From Rhizobium etli CFN 42 (GTDB lineage: Bacteria; Pseudomonadota; Alphaproteobacteria; Rhizobiales; Rhizobiaceae): a DNA stretch of 64,000 nt. Shown here piece by piece: positions 18,434-26,652 of the stretch. The notes below the pieces were generated by a model that did no database searches, was not told where the DNA came from, and saw nothing but the letters and a program-made list of their open reading frames with translations. The stretch is from assembly GCF_000092045.1 (NCBI RefSeq), contig NC_007761.1, forward strand, positions 2,483,001-2,547,000. The letters run 5' to 3'. The position numbers were made by a program, and so were the translations under genes. Within the stretch, counting starts at the first letter, position 1. Each line of letters starts with the position of its first letter.

Positions 18434-19624
18434 TCAATGCAATGACGGCGCCGCCGATGTGCCGCTCAGCGAGCGGTATTCCCAGGCGGCGACGATGATC
18501 AGCACCAGCGTCGCCAGGATGCCGAGCAGATAGACCTCGAGGAAGGGCGCCGCGAAGGCCAGCAGGACCACCAGCAACAGGCCGGCAAGATGCGACAGCG
18601 GCATCTGTCCGCTGGTCGCGCCCTTGAACCAGAGATTGCCGACGAGGAACAGGCCGGAGCCGCCGAGCACCGCCGCGGCGATGCCGAAGTCGCCCGTCTC
18701 GTGCGGATGCGAGAACATGAATTCAACCGCCACCGCATGCACGATGATCCCGGCAAGGATCGGAATATGCCCATAGGTGAAAGCTTGCCGCGCCAAGGCA
18801 CCCGGCGTTTCCTCATGTTCGATGCGATGGGCGGCGCGCCCGTGGCCGAAGCGGAAATAAAGCCACCACATGGCGACGGTGCCAACGAAGCCGGTGACGA
18901 AGACGATGCTTGTCAGTCCCGAGATCGGCATCTCGGAAAAGGTACGGCCGGAAACGAGAATCGCTTCGCCGAGGCAGATGATAACGAAGAGCGCGCAGCG
19001 CTCGGCCATATGCGCACCTGACACGTCCCAGTCGCTTGGAACCGAACGGCCGAGCCCCGGCACTGCAAAGCCTGCGGCTGGCCCGGCATATTCAATCGCA
19101 AGCGCAACCATCCAGGCAATCAGCCTGGCTTCGTGTTCGACCAGGCCACCGCCGATCCAGAAGGCGCCGGCCACCGCAAGCCATGCGGTGATGCGGACGA
19201 AATTCAGCGTATTGGCCCGGTCGACGCGCGTCATCGCATAGGTCGTAAACAATGAGCGTCCGACCTGCATCGCCACATGGGCGCCGGCAAAGAGCAGTCC
19301 CTTGTCGCCGAAGGCCTCAGGGATGGACGCGGAAAGCACCAGCCCGAGCATCATCAGCACCACCAGCATGCCGCGCACCGGCATCTTCTCTGGATCCAGC
19401 CAATTCGTCACCCAGGCGGTAAAAATCCAAACCCACCAGACGGCGAAGGTCAGCAGCGCCGCTTCGGCGGCGCCGAGCGGCGTATAATGGGCGGCGAGCG
19501 CATGCGAAAGCTGCGAGATCGAAAAGACGAAGACCAGGTCGAAGAACAGCTCGAGGAAGGTCACCTTGCTGCCGGCCGCGCTTCCCTTGTTGCGCAGCCA
19601 GTTCTTCCTATTCGCTTTCGCCAT
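18434..19624 (-). CDS. low temperature requirement A (LtrA) family membrane protein
   Basis: A 396-residue polytopic protein with about 10-11 predicted transmembrane helices. The LtrA hallmark KVTFLELFFDLVFVFSISQL is near residues 20-40 and SPHxxE-type histidines occur later (HMAERCALFVIICLGEAIL near 215). The family was named for growth of Listeria at low temperature; its biochemical role is unknown. The start at MAKANRKN (19624) is preferred to an ATG 6 codons upstream. It lies 28 bp downstream of the DUF971 gene on the same strand, so the two may be co-transcribed. Confidence 0.88.
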   Translation of the reverse strand: MAKANRKNWLRNKGSAAGSKVTFLELFFDLVFVFSISQLSHALAAHYTPLGAAEAALLTFAVWWVWIFTAWVTNWLDPEKMPVRGMLVVLMMLGLVLSASIPEAFGDKGLLFAGAHVAMQVGRSLFTTYAMTRVDRANTLNFVRITAWLAVAGAFWIGGGLVEHEARLIAWMVALAIEYAGPAAGFAVPGLGRSVPSDWDVSGAHMAERCALFVIICLGEAILVSGRTFSEMPISGLTSIVFVTGFVGTVAMWWLYFRFGHGRAAHRIEHEETPGALARQAFTYGHIPILAGIIVHAVAVEFMFSHPHETGDFGIAAAVLGGSGLFLVGNLWFKGATSGQMPLSHLAGLLLVVLLAFAAPFLEVYLLGILATLVLIIVAAWEYRSLSGTSAAPSLH

Positions 19625-19652
19625 GAGTCCCCCGATGGCCATGGATTGAAAT

Positions 19653-20036
19653 TCAGCGCGGCTTTTCCGCCGTGTCGCGGTTCATGCCCTTTTCCCGGAG
19701 CTCGTCCTCATAGGCTGAAAACAGCTCCGCCCCCCGTTCGCCCAGTTCACGCAGGTAGGTCCAGGTGTAGATGCCGGTATCGTGCATGTCGTCGAAACCG
19801 ATTCGGACCGCATAATTGCCGGTCGGCGTCATCGAGACGATCGCGACGTTGCGCTTGCCCGGCACCGTCACCTTCTGCCCCGGCCCGTGGCCCTGGACCT
19901 CGGCAGACGGTGAAAGAACGCGCAGGAGTTCGGCCGAAAGGTCGAAGCTCTGGCCGTCGTTGAAGGTCACCACCAGCCGCTGCCGGTCCTTTGAAACGCG
20001 AAGTTCGCTCGGCCAGATATCGCTCATCTCTATCAT
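19653..20036 (-). CDS. DUF971 (gamma-butyrobetaine hydroxylase-like N-terminal) protein
   Basis: A 127-residue protein made of one DUF971 domain: WPSELRVSKDRQRLVVTFNDG at about 8-28 (a single run broken here: WPSELRVSKD, RQRLVVTFNDG), LRVLSPSAEVQGHGPGQ near 39-55 and AVRIGFDDMHDTGIYTWTYL near 76-95. In many bacteria this domain is stand-alone and is thought to be linked to Fe-S cluster handling, an idea not tested here. It is upstream of ltrA on the minus strand and divergent from moaA. Confidence 0.88.
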   Translation of the reverse strand: MIEMSDIWPSELRVSKDRQRLVVTFNDGQSFDLSAELLRVLSPSAEVQGHGPGQKVTVPGKRNVAIVSMTPTGNYAVRIGFDDMHDTGIYTWTYLRELGERGAELFSAYEDELREKGMNRDTAEKPR

Positions 20037-20209
20037 CCTCTTTCCCCTGGAGAAGTAGGCGTTCGGCTTTTTCGAGGCAAGCGCAAATTAGCGTGTGCGA
20101 GATCCGTTTCCCTTGACGGGGCAATCACATATGCACAAATAGAAACCTGTCGCTTGAAAAACGGGGCCATCCCGCTTGGCGCGCTTCAAATCCCCCCGCG
20201 GAGGAATTG

Positions 20210-21256
20210 GTGAATAACAGAGTGGGAACGATAGGCAACGCATCGCCGCTCACGGCTGATGCACATCCGATGATCGACCCTTTCGGCCGGGCGGTCACCT
20301 ATCTCCGCGTTTCCGTCACCGACCGCTGCGACTTCCGCTGCACCTATTGCATGGCGGAGAACATGACCTTTCTGCCGAAGAAGGATCTCTTGACGCTCGA
20401 AGAGCTCGACCGCCTCTGTTCCGCCTTTATCGCCAAGGGCGTCAGCAAGATCAGGCTGACCGGCGGCGAGCCGCTGGTGCGCAAGAACATCATGTATCTG
20501 GTGCGCAAGCTCGGCGCAAAGATCGGCTCCGGCCTGGATGAGCTGACGCTTACGACCAACGGCTCACAGCTTTCCCGCCATGCCGCCGAGCTTCATGATT
20601 GCGGCGTGCGCCGCATCAACGTCTCGCTCGACACGCTTGATCCCGACAAGTTCCGCAAGATCACCCGCTGGGGCGATTTCGACAAGGTCATGGAAGGTAT
20701 TGACGCCGCCCAGAAGGCCGGCATCAAAATCAAGCTCAACGCCGTGGCGCTGAAGAATTTCAACGATGCCGAGATACCCGATCTCCTGCGCTTCGCCCAT
20801 GGCCGCGGCATGGACCTCACCGTCATCGAAACCATGCCGATGGGTGAGATCGAAGAGGACCGCACGGACCAATACCTGCCACTCTCAGAACTGCGCGCCG
20901 ATCTCGAACGTCAGTTCACGCTAACCGACATAGACTACCAGACCGGCGGCCCGGCGCGTTACGTCAGGGTTTCCGAGACGGGCGGCCGCCTCGGCTTCAT
21001 CACGCCGATGACCCATAATTTCTGCGAGAGCTGCAACCGCGTCCGGCTCACCTGCACCGGCACGCTTTATATGTGCCTCGGCCAGAACGACGCCGCGGAT
21101 CTGCGCGCCGCACTGCGCGCCACCGAAGACGACGCCCTCCTCCACGCCGCCATCGACGAGGCCATCACCCGCAAGCCGAAAGGCCACGACTTCATCATCG
21201 ACCGGACGCATAATAGGCCAGCTGTGGCCCGGCACATGAGTGTCACTGGTGGGTGA
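20210..21256 (+). CDS. moaA: GTP 3',8-cyclase, molybdenum cofactor biosynthesis
   Basis: A radical-SAM enzyme that, with MoaC, makes cyclic pyranopterin monophosphate from GTP. The 348-residue protein carries the SAM cluster Cys40-x3-Cys44-x2-Cys47 ([11 protein letters not shown]), [10 protein letters not shown] near 80 and the C-terminal second cluster [14 protein letters not shown] near 265-280. It ends with GG, as active MoaA must. A GTG at 20210 is chosen because GGAGG (20200-20204) lies 5 nt upstream; a TTG at 20207 is too close. mobA and mobB lie 13 kb away; moaC is not in the window. Confidence 0.96.
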   Translation: MNNRVGTIGNASPLTADAHPMIDPFGRAVTYLRVSVTDRCDFRCTYCMAENMTFLPKKDLLTLEELDRLCSAFIAKGVSKIRLTGGEPLVRKNIMYLVRKLGAKIGSGLDELTLTTNGSQLSRHAAELHDCGVRRINVSLDTLDPDKFRKITRWGDFDKVMEGIDAAQKAGIKIKLNAVALKNFNDAEIPDLLRFAHGRGMDLTVIETMPMGEIEEDRTDQYLPLSELRADLERQFTLTDIDYQTGGPARYVRVSETGGRLGFITPMTHNFCESCNRVRLTCTGTLYMCLGQNDAADLRAALRATEDDALLHAAIDEAITRKPKGHDFIIDRTHNRPAVARHMSVTGG

Positions 21257-21278
21257 GAGGCGGTCCCGCGACGCGGGA

Positions 21279-21303
21279 GCGATCGATCCAGTGAATCGAT
21301 CGC
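21279..21303. repeat. inverted repeat after moaA
   Basis: GCGATCGAT-CCAGTGA-ATCGATCGC: perfect 9-bp arms with a 7-nt loop, 23 bp after the moaA stop. There is no T run. It may be a dispersed palindromic unit or a processing or termination hairpin. Confidence 0.6.
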
Positions 21304-21366
21304 AGCGTCGAACGCCCTGAGCCTACGCGAAGGGCCAGGCAACGGTGCGGCGGCTAACCTATCCCA

Positions 21367-21697
21367 TTACCCAGGCTTACGCGCACAAATCGCAAACCGC
21401 TCCTGCACCATGCGCTCCAACCCGCGCAGGAACAGTATCGCGCCTGTGCCCAGTGAGTATCCCCGAGCTTGCGGTCGACCACGATATCCGTAAAGCCCCC
21501 TGACGGAGAAGATCGACCACCGCTTCGACCGGCATCTCCTTGGCAAAGTGTACGCGGGAGCGGATGTTCTGATGGCGCGCCATCATTTCCGGCGACATGT
21601 GGCTCGCCGCAGGCTTGCCAGTGATCTTCGTCCAGAGCTTTTGTAGGCCCTTGACCCAGGTCTCCCTGCCCATATTGCCGTCGACGATCAGCACCTT
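21367..21697 (-). pseudogene. remnant of a SAM-dependent methyltransferase (C-terminal part)
   Basis: Minus-strand homology starts abruptly at VLIVDGNMGRETWVKGL (21694 side) and follows three frames in turn. Frame 1 runs to VVDLLRQG, frame 2 gives GFTDIVVDRKLGDTHWAQA, and frame 3 gives LFLRGLERMVQERFAICA then RKPG and a stop at 21367. This is the C-terminal half of a class I methyltransferase with at least two frameshifts and no SAM-binding half. It abuts a transporter remnant on the other strand. The family call is moderate; the decay is clear. Confidence 0.65.
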
Positions 21698-22144
21698 CCT
21701 GCCGGGCTCTATCCTGGCAGGCGCGCTGCTGTTGTCGCTGACCTCGATCGTCTCGAAGTCGATTTCGGGGGCGCGCGCCCGTCGTCTTCCCGATCGGCAT
21801 CATCACCGCGCTGGTCGGCCGACGGCCAGCGCCAGCTCGTCTCCGTCGCCCGGGCGCTCGTGCGCGAGCCCGAGATCATGCTGATGGACGAACCGACAAG
21901 CGCATTAGACCTCCACCGTCAGATCCACGTGCTCGATTTCATGCGCCGCCGGGCGCGCGCCAAAGCCATGCTCGTCCTGATCGCCAAGGTGCTGGTCATC
22001 CCCAACGGCCGCATGCACGCCTGCGGCGCCCCCAGGGACGTCGTCACCGCCGAGATGCTGCGGGAGATCTATCGGGTCGAGGCCCGGGTGGAGAAATGCT
22101 CTATGGACCACGATCATGTCATCGTGGATGGGACGGCGCATTGA
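21696..22144 (+). pseudogene. fused remnants of FecD-type permease and FecE-type ABC ATPase
   Basis: FLPGSILAGALLLSLTSIVS then, in another frame, VVFPIGIITALVG is the C-terminal end of an iron-siderophore permease. It runs straight into ADGQRQLVSVARALVREPEI with MLMDEPTSALDLHRQ, the signature and Walker B region of a FecE-type ATPase, without the Walker A half. The H-loop segment (normally HDLN...DRV) is deleted between MLVLIAK and VLVIPNGRMHACG. The tail GAPRDVVTAEMLREIYRVEAR is typical of the family. At least one frameshift and two deletions are needed to explain it, so it is non-functional. Confidence 0.8.
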
Positions 22145-22165
22145 GGCCGGCAAAATCAGTCTGCC

Positions 22166-23116
22166 TCAGTCGATCAATCGCTGCGCGGTGAACTTGTCCG
22201 TAACAAGCATGTCGATGACCCCAACGCGGAGTGCACCTGCAATAGCGTTGGTCTTTTTGGCACCGCCGGCAAGCGCGATGACCCGGTCCACCCGTTCGAG
22301 ATCCTCGAGTGGAAGCCCTATGACCCGGTCGTCCAGCGGCGTCTTGACCGGCTTGCCGTTCTTATCGAAGAAGCGCAGTGAGATATCGCCGACGGCTCCC
22401 GCTTCCGCGAGATCGGAGAGTTCGCGTGACGAAAAGATATTCCCGGATCGAGCGAGAAGTTCGGAGGGCTCGACGGCTCCGATGCCCACAATCGCCAGCG
22501 TGATGCTGCCGAATAGGTCCATTGTCTCGCGGACGAAGGGGTCGGCCTGCATCAGCAGTTTTGCCTCTCTTGATGTCGTCACGCCCTGCACGGGGAGCAG
22601 TTTCGGCTCGGCGCCGGTCAGCCGCGCAAGCCGCGTGGTCAGCTGCGTCGCATGCGTCTGCACGGAAGGATCGCCCATGCCTCCCAGGGTCTGGACGACA
22701 TATTTCGCCTGAGCGCTCTTCTGCGGGTGAATGTTCTCGACCATCTTGAAGATGGTCTGGCTCCAGCTCGAAACGCCGATGATCTCCCCTGGCGCAAGCG
22801 TCACCTCCAGGAGATGCGCCGCCGCCTCGCCGATGCGGGCCATGATGGCGCCGTCCCGGTCTTCGGTGCATTCGACGACGATCGCCTCCGGCAGATCGTA
22901 TTTCTCGCGAAGCGCGCCCTCGAGCTCGCTATAGGTGCCGACGGGAGGGATGACGCTGGTTCGCACGATATCTTCGGCCTCGGCACGTTTGAGCATGCGC
23001 GATACCGTCGCCTGCGACAGGCGAAGGTGTTGTGCGATCTCCGCCTGCCGCCGCCCCTCGATGTGGTACATCTGGGCGACCCTTGAAATGAGGCGGAGTT
23101 CGTTGAGGCGAGTCAT
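22166..23116 (-). CDS. SorC/DeoR-type sugar-binding transcriptional regulator
   Basis: A 316-residue regulator. The N-terminal HTH (about 1-55) contains AQMYHIEGRRQAEIAQHLRLS then QATVSRMLKRAEAE. The sugar-binding SorC domain (about 60-316) is related to glucosamine-phosphate deaminases, with GVSSWSQTIFKMVENI and LGGMGDPSVQTHATQLTTRLA near 135-160. Members bind a phosphorylated sugar effector. It is the last gene of the minus-strand arm (transketolase, kinase, regulator), so it is presumably autoregulated and controls the divergent operons. A GTGAAT-N4-ATTCAC dyad lies just upstream (23130-23145). Confidence 0.92.
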   Translation of the reverse strand: MTRLNELRLISRVAQMYHIEGRRQAEIAQHLRLSQATVSRMLKRAEAEDIVRTSVIPPVGTYSELEGALREKYDLPEAIVVECTEDRDGAIMARIGEAAAHLLEVTLAPGEIIGVSSWSQTIFKMVENIHPQKSAQAKYVVQTLGGMGDPSVQTHATQLTTRLARLTGAEPKLLPVQGVTTSREAKLLMQADPFVRETMDLFGSITLAIVGIGAVEPSELLARSGNIFSSRELSDLAEAGAVGDISLRFFDKNGKPVKTPLDDRVIGLPLEDLERVDRVIALAGGAKKTNAIAGALRVGVIDMLVTDKFTAQRLID

Positions 23117-23129
23117 CGCTGATCCCGGA

Positions 23130-23145
23130 GTGAATTTTTATTCAC
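23130..23145. promoter_or_regulatory. dyad GTGAAT-N4-ATTCAC, candidate operator
   Basis: A perfect 6-bp-arm inverted repeat, 14 bp before the regulator start. It overlaps the end of the kinase coding sequence (TGA stop at 23138-23140). The same pattern with one mismatch is at 26593-26608 in the divergent promoter region. Confidence 0.5.
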
Positions 23146-24604
23146 CTTTAGCCTGTGTTTCGCGGGACGTCGAGCGGGCAAGCGCATCATTCCAGGTCGC
23201 CAGAAGGGCCTCTCGGTCCATGACCTGCGGCTCGATGGTCTGGCTGTTTCGCGGCAGCTCCGAGACGACTTGGAGATCGCTCCACAAGCCGAGGGAGAGG
23301 CCCGCCAGATAAGCGGCGCCGAGAGCCGACGCCTCGGGTGCTTCGCATTGGATCACGGGATGCTCTATAAGATCCGAGACGCACTGCATCAGAAAGCGGT
23401 TCTGGCTCGGTCCCCCATCCACATAGAGCGCCCCGAGTTCGCCGCCGCTCTGCGCCCGCATGGCCGCGATCACATCATGCACCTGGAAGGCGATGGAATC
23501 GGTTACCGACCGCGCCATCTGCGCGCGTGTCGTATTGAAGTTGATCTGGGAGAACAAAGCACGGGCGCCGGAATTCCAGTAAGGCGCACCCAGCCCCACG
23601 AACGCCGGCACGAAGCCAGGCGCGCCCGGCCCGGCGCTCGCCGCAAGTTCGACGAGGGCAGCCACGTCAGCCAGGCCAAGAATATCCGCCATCCAGGGAA
23701 GGCTGGCGGCGCAAACGAGGATATTGCCCTCGAAAGCGAAGGTCGGCTTTCCCGCGATGCGCCATGCGACGGTGGTTGTGATGCCATTGCGCGGGGCGAT
23801 GAATTGCGGCAGCGTCGTCATGACCGAAGAGCCGGTGCCGAAGGTCACCTTGCCGTCGCCCGGCTTGAATGCGCCATGGCCGAACAGGGCTGCGTGGCTG
23901 TCTCCGATCGCGGCCATGATAGGCGTGCCGTCGGGCACCCCGGGCAATCCTTGCGTTCTGCCGAAATCGCCAGAGCTGTCGAGCACCTCCGGCAGGAGCG
24001 CGATATCGACGCCGAAGATCTCGCCAAGTTCCTCGCTCCATCTCTGTTCCCTGAGATCGAACAACTGGCTCCTGGCGGCATTCGAAGCGTCGCAGACATG
24101 CCGGCGCCCGCCCGTCAGGCAGTGAATGAGCCAACTGTCGACCGTTCCCAGCCGCACCGATCGCCCGGCCGGGATCCGGTCGAGCAGCCATCGGAATTTC
24201 GAACCCGGAAACATCGGATCCAATGGCAGGCCGGTCAGCGCCTGCACACGGTCGAGGCGGCCTTCGACAATGAGACGTTCGCAATCCGGCGCCGTTCGAC
24301 GGCACTGCCAGCTGACCACTGGTCCGAGCGCATCTCCCGTTTCGGCATCCCAGGCGGTAACGGACTCGCGCTGGTTGGAAATGGCTACGGCCTCGATCGT
24401 CGCATCGGGGCCGGCCTTCAGGCAGGCGTCGATCGCTTCGCAGACCGATGCGTAGAGCCGGCGCGGATCTTGTTCGACCCAGCCTTCCTTCGGATAGGAG
24501 ATGCCGACTGGAGCGGAACCCCTGCCGATGATTTCTCCCTTTTCGGAAACGAGAACTGCCTTTGAATTGGTCGTACCCTGGTCGATTGCCAGAATTGCCC
24601 GCAT
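23138..24604 (-). CDS. FGGY-family carbohydrate kinase
   Basis: A 488-residue ATP-dependent sugar kinase. The N-terminal ATP/sugar fold starts AIDQGTTNSKAVL (6-18). EGWVEQDP is near 45-52, SNQRESVTAWDAETGDALGP near 80-100 and the C-terminal signature VDGGPSQNRFLMQ near 400. The overall pattern is closest to the glycerol kinase branch of FGGY, but the position between a split transketolase and a SorC regulator argues for a ketose rather than glycerol. Apulose kinases of the apiose pathway are FGGY kinases in the same context. MRAILAIDQ (24604) is chosen over an ATG 4 codons upstream. Substrate inferred, family certain. Confidence 0.9.
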   Translation of the reverse strand: MRAILAIDQGTTNSKAVLVSEKGEIIGRGSAPVGISYPKEGWVEQDPRRLYASVCEAIDACLKAGPDATIEAVAISNQRESVTAWDAETGDALGPVVSWQCRRTAPDCERLIVEGRLDRVQALTGLPLDPMFPGSKFRWLLDRIPAGRSVRLGTVDSWLIHCLTGGRRHVCDASNAARSQLFDLREQRWSEELGEIFGVDIALLPEVLDSSGDFGRTQGLPGVPDGTPIMAAIGDSHAALFGHGAFKPGDGKVTFGTGSSVMTTLPQFIAPRNGITTTVAWRIAGKPTFAFEGNILVCAASLPWMADILGLADVAALVELAASAGPGAPGFVPAFVGLGAPYWNSGARALFSQINFNTTRAQMARSVTDSIAFQVHDVIAAMRAQSGGELGALYVDGGPSQNRFLMQCVSDLIEHPVIQCEAPEASALGAAYLAGLSLGLWSDLQVVSELPRNSQTIEPQVMDREALLATWNDALARSTSRETQAKGE

Positions 24605-24672
24605 TTTATCCTCCACAGATCAGGCGGCGGCCGCGGCGGCAAATGCGCCCCGGCCGCTTCACGCGATCCCAA

Positions 24673-25629
24673 TTACTTGCGCTTGATCAGCGCCTGTGCA
24701 GCGTCGGCGATGGCGGATGGCGACATCCCGTATTCGTCGAGCAGGAACTCTGCCGAACCGGTCGGGGCGTAGACGCCGGGAACGCCGAGACGTTTCATCG
24801 GCACCGGGGCATTATCGACCACCACTTCGGCGACCGCGGAGCCGAGCCCGCCAAAGATCGAATGCTCTTCGGCCGTGACAATCGCTCCGGTTTCCCTAGC
24901 CGCGGCGATGATGGCCTCCTCGTCGATCGGACGAACCGTTGCGAGATTGAGCACCCTGGCATCGATGCCGCGTTCGGCGAGAATCTCGGCAGCCTTCACG
25001 ATGCGATGGGTCAAGGTGCCATTGGCGATCAGCGTGACGTCGGAACCTTGGCGGAGGAGATTCGCCTTGCCGAGTTCGAACCTGTGGCCCTCCGGCAGAA
25101 GGTCGGGCACACCGACCCGTGACAGACGCAGGAAACAGGGACCGCTGTAGGTCGCTGCCCAGGCAACGGCAGCGGCGGTCTCGATCCGGTCGCAGGGCGC
25201 GATAACAGGAAGATTGGGCAGGACCCGCGTCCAGGCGAAGTCTTCGATCGAGTGATGAGTCGGCCCCAGTTCGCCATAGGCCATTCCGGAAGAGATGCCC
25301 ACCAGCTTTACGTTGGCATTCGAGTACGAAATATCGGCCTTGATCTGCTCCAGCGACCGGCCAGTGAGAAACGGCGCGGCGCCGCACACGAAGGGCAGCC
25401 GTCCGCCATTGGCGAGGCCTGCTCCGACGCCGACCATGTTCTGCTCGGCGATGCCGACATTGACGAGGCGCTCTCCAAACTTCGCCTTGAAGCCGCCGAG
25501 CTTGGAGGAACCGACGGAGTCGTTGCAGACGGCAACGATCATTTCGTTTTCAGCTGCCAGCTGCTCGAGCGTGGAGGCGAATGCGTCGCGGCAATCGTGA
25601 AGCTTGGGTGGGTTTACTGGCGCGTTCAT
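24673..25629 (-). CDS. transketolase, C-terminal subunit
   Basis: A 318-residue protein equal to the pyrimidine-binding and C-terminal domains of transketolase. It has NVGIAEQNMVGVGAGLANGG at about 56-75 (the Glu that activates thiamine diphosphate) and GLGSAVAEVVVDNAPVPMKRLG in the C-domain. Its partner, the diphosphate-binding subunit, ends at the same spot: TAATG overlap, so the two are translationally coupled. Split transketolases of this kind act in specialised sugar pathways, including apulose-4-phosphate cleavage. The housekeeping enzyme is normally a single 650-residue chain. Confidence 0.92.
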   Translation of the reverse strand: MNAPVNPPKLHDCRDAFASTLEQLAAENEMIVAVCNDSVGSSKLGGFKAKFGERLVNVGIAEQNMVGVGAGLANGGRLPFVCGAAPFLTGRSLEQIKADISYSNANVKLVGISSGMAYGELGPTHHSIEDFAWTRVLPNLPVIAPCDRIETAAAVAWAATYSGPCFLRLSRVGVPDLLPEGHRFELGKANLLRQGSDVTLIANGTLTHRIVKAAEILAERGIDARVLNLATVRPIDEEAIIAAARETGAIVTAEEHSIFGGLGSAVAEVVVDNAPVPMKRLGVPGVYAPTGSAEFLLDEYGMSPSAIADAAQALIKRK

Positions 25630-26438
25630 TACAGTGCCTCCGACAATTCTGCCAATGCGATTTCGTATTGTTCCTTGCTCGGCACCTTATGATGCCACTC
25701 GACCCGGTCCTGCATGAAGGAGATTCCGTGGCCCTTGTTGGTATGGGCGACGATGCAGTGCGGCCCTGAACCCCGGCGTTCGAGAGCCGGAACGATCTCG
25801 CCCATATTGTTGCCGTCGATCTCGGTGACTTCCCAGCCGAAGGCTTCGAGCTTCGGACGAAGCGGAGCGAGATCGTTGGTTTCGGCAAGTGCTGCGCCCT
25901 GCTGGAACCTGTTGTGATCGATGATCAAGGTCAAGTTGTCGAGCTTGAACTGGGCTGCCGCCATGATCGCTTCCCAGTTGGAGCCCTCCTGCATCTCACC
26001 GTCGCCGGTAACGACATAGGTATGATATCCAGCGCCCGAGAGCTTGGCGGCTTTCGCCATTCCCACCGCGACCGGAAGGCCGTGGCCGAGCGGACCGGTA
26101 TTGGTTTCGACGCCAGGAACCTTGTTGCAGTTCGGATGCCCGTTCAGCCTCGAATGCGGCTGCAGGAAGGTGGAAATCTCCTCCTCCGGGATGAAGCCGC
26201 GCTTTGCGAGTGTCACATAGAGGGCGCAAGCCGTATGTCCCTTTGAAAGAACGAACCTGTCGCGGTCGGGATGCTTCGGCTGGTCCGGCCAGACATTCAG
26301 CACACGAAAATAGAGCGCGGTCAAAATGTCGATGACCGACATCTCCCCGCCGATGTGGCCGGCGCCCGCTTCAAAGACCGCCTGGAGATCGCGCAATCGG
26401 ATCTGGCGGGCAATGCGCTCAAGTTCTGTCGTATCCAT
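25629..26438 (-). CDS. transketolase, N-terminal (thiamine diphosphate-binding) subunit
   Basis: A 269-residue protein equal to the first third of transketolase. It contains AGAGHIGGEMSVIDILTALYF near 23-43, the diphosphate-binding motif VTGDGEMQEGSNWEAIMAAA then QFKLDNLTLIIDHN near 138-172, and GHGISFMQDR near 240. The start MDTTELERIA (26438) is preferred to an ATG 18 codons upstream: AAGAGGAACC precedes it, and the upstream stretch overlaps the dyad. First gene of the minus-strand operon. Confidence 0.93.
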   Translation of the reverse strand: MDTTELERIARQIRLRDLQAVFEAGAGHIGGEMSVIDILTALYFRVLNVWPDQPKHPDRDRFVLSKGHTACALYVTLAKRGFIPEEEISTFLQPHSRLNGHPNCNKVPGVETNTGPLGHGLPVAVGMAKAAKLSGAGYHTYVVTGDGEMQEGSNWEAIMAAAQFKLDNLTLIIDHNRFQQGAALAETNDLAPLRPKLEAFGWEVTEIDGNNMGEIVPALERRGSGPHCIVAHTNKGHGISFMQDRVEWHHKVPSKEQYEIALAELSEAL

Positions 26439-26452
26439 AAGGTTCCTCTTGA

Positions 26453-26484
26453 TGCATAAATATTCAGTTATCAATATTTTTGCA
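26453..26484. promoter_or_regulatory. 32-bp dyad, candidate SorC-regulator operator
   Basis: TGCATAAATATT (26453-26464) and AATATTTTTGCA (26473-26484) are 12-bp arms with one mismatch and an 8-nt spacer. The dyad lies 15 bp upstream of the transketolase start. A third half-site, TGCACAAATATC, occurs at 26612-26623 beside the opposite operon. Confidence 0.65.
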
Positions 26485-26549
26485 CAACACACCGATTAGT
26501 CAAGCCTCCAAACGAGGTGTCTAACGAGGATATGCTGGTACAAATAGAG

Positions 26550-26578
26550 TTGACAGCCGGAAAGCAAGTTGTTAATGA
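26550..26578 (+). promoter_or_regulatory. sigma70-type promoter of the ABC transporter operon
   Basis: TTGACA (26550-26555), a 17-bp spacer and TAATGA (26573-26578). This is near-consensus, with the predicted start near 26585. The dyad at 26593-26608 and the half-site at 26612 fall just downstream, where a repressor would block initiation. Confidence 0.7.
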
Positions 26579-26592
26579 ATTTTCCAGCACGA

Positions 26593-26608
26593 GTGAATAA
26601 TTATTCTC
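26593..26608. promoter_or_regulatory. dyad GTGAAT-AATT-ATTCTC, candidate operator
   Basis: Same layout as the perfect dyad at 23130-23145, with one mismatch, and containing a perfect 12-bp core palindrome GAATAATTATTC. It sits at about +8 to +23 from the predicted start of the transporter operon. Confidence 0.5.
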
Positions 26609-26652
26609 GCTTGCACAAATATCGGATACAAGCCTAGGCATAGGGAGGAGAA

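Noticed and set aside
20037..20209. A molybdenum-cofactor riboswitch before moaA
   Set aside because: The 170-bp leader shows no convincing multi-stem fold and the ribosome site is exposed.
21354..21806. A continuous 150-codon minus-strand gene
   Set aside because: Its frame crosses from one protein-like segment into another out of frame; better read as a pseudogene.
23270..24565. A 431-codon plus-strand frame opposite the FGGY kinase
   Set aside because: Shadow of a well-supported kinase gene; composition is Arg/His-rich.
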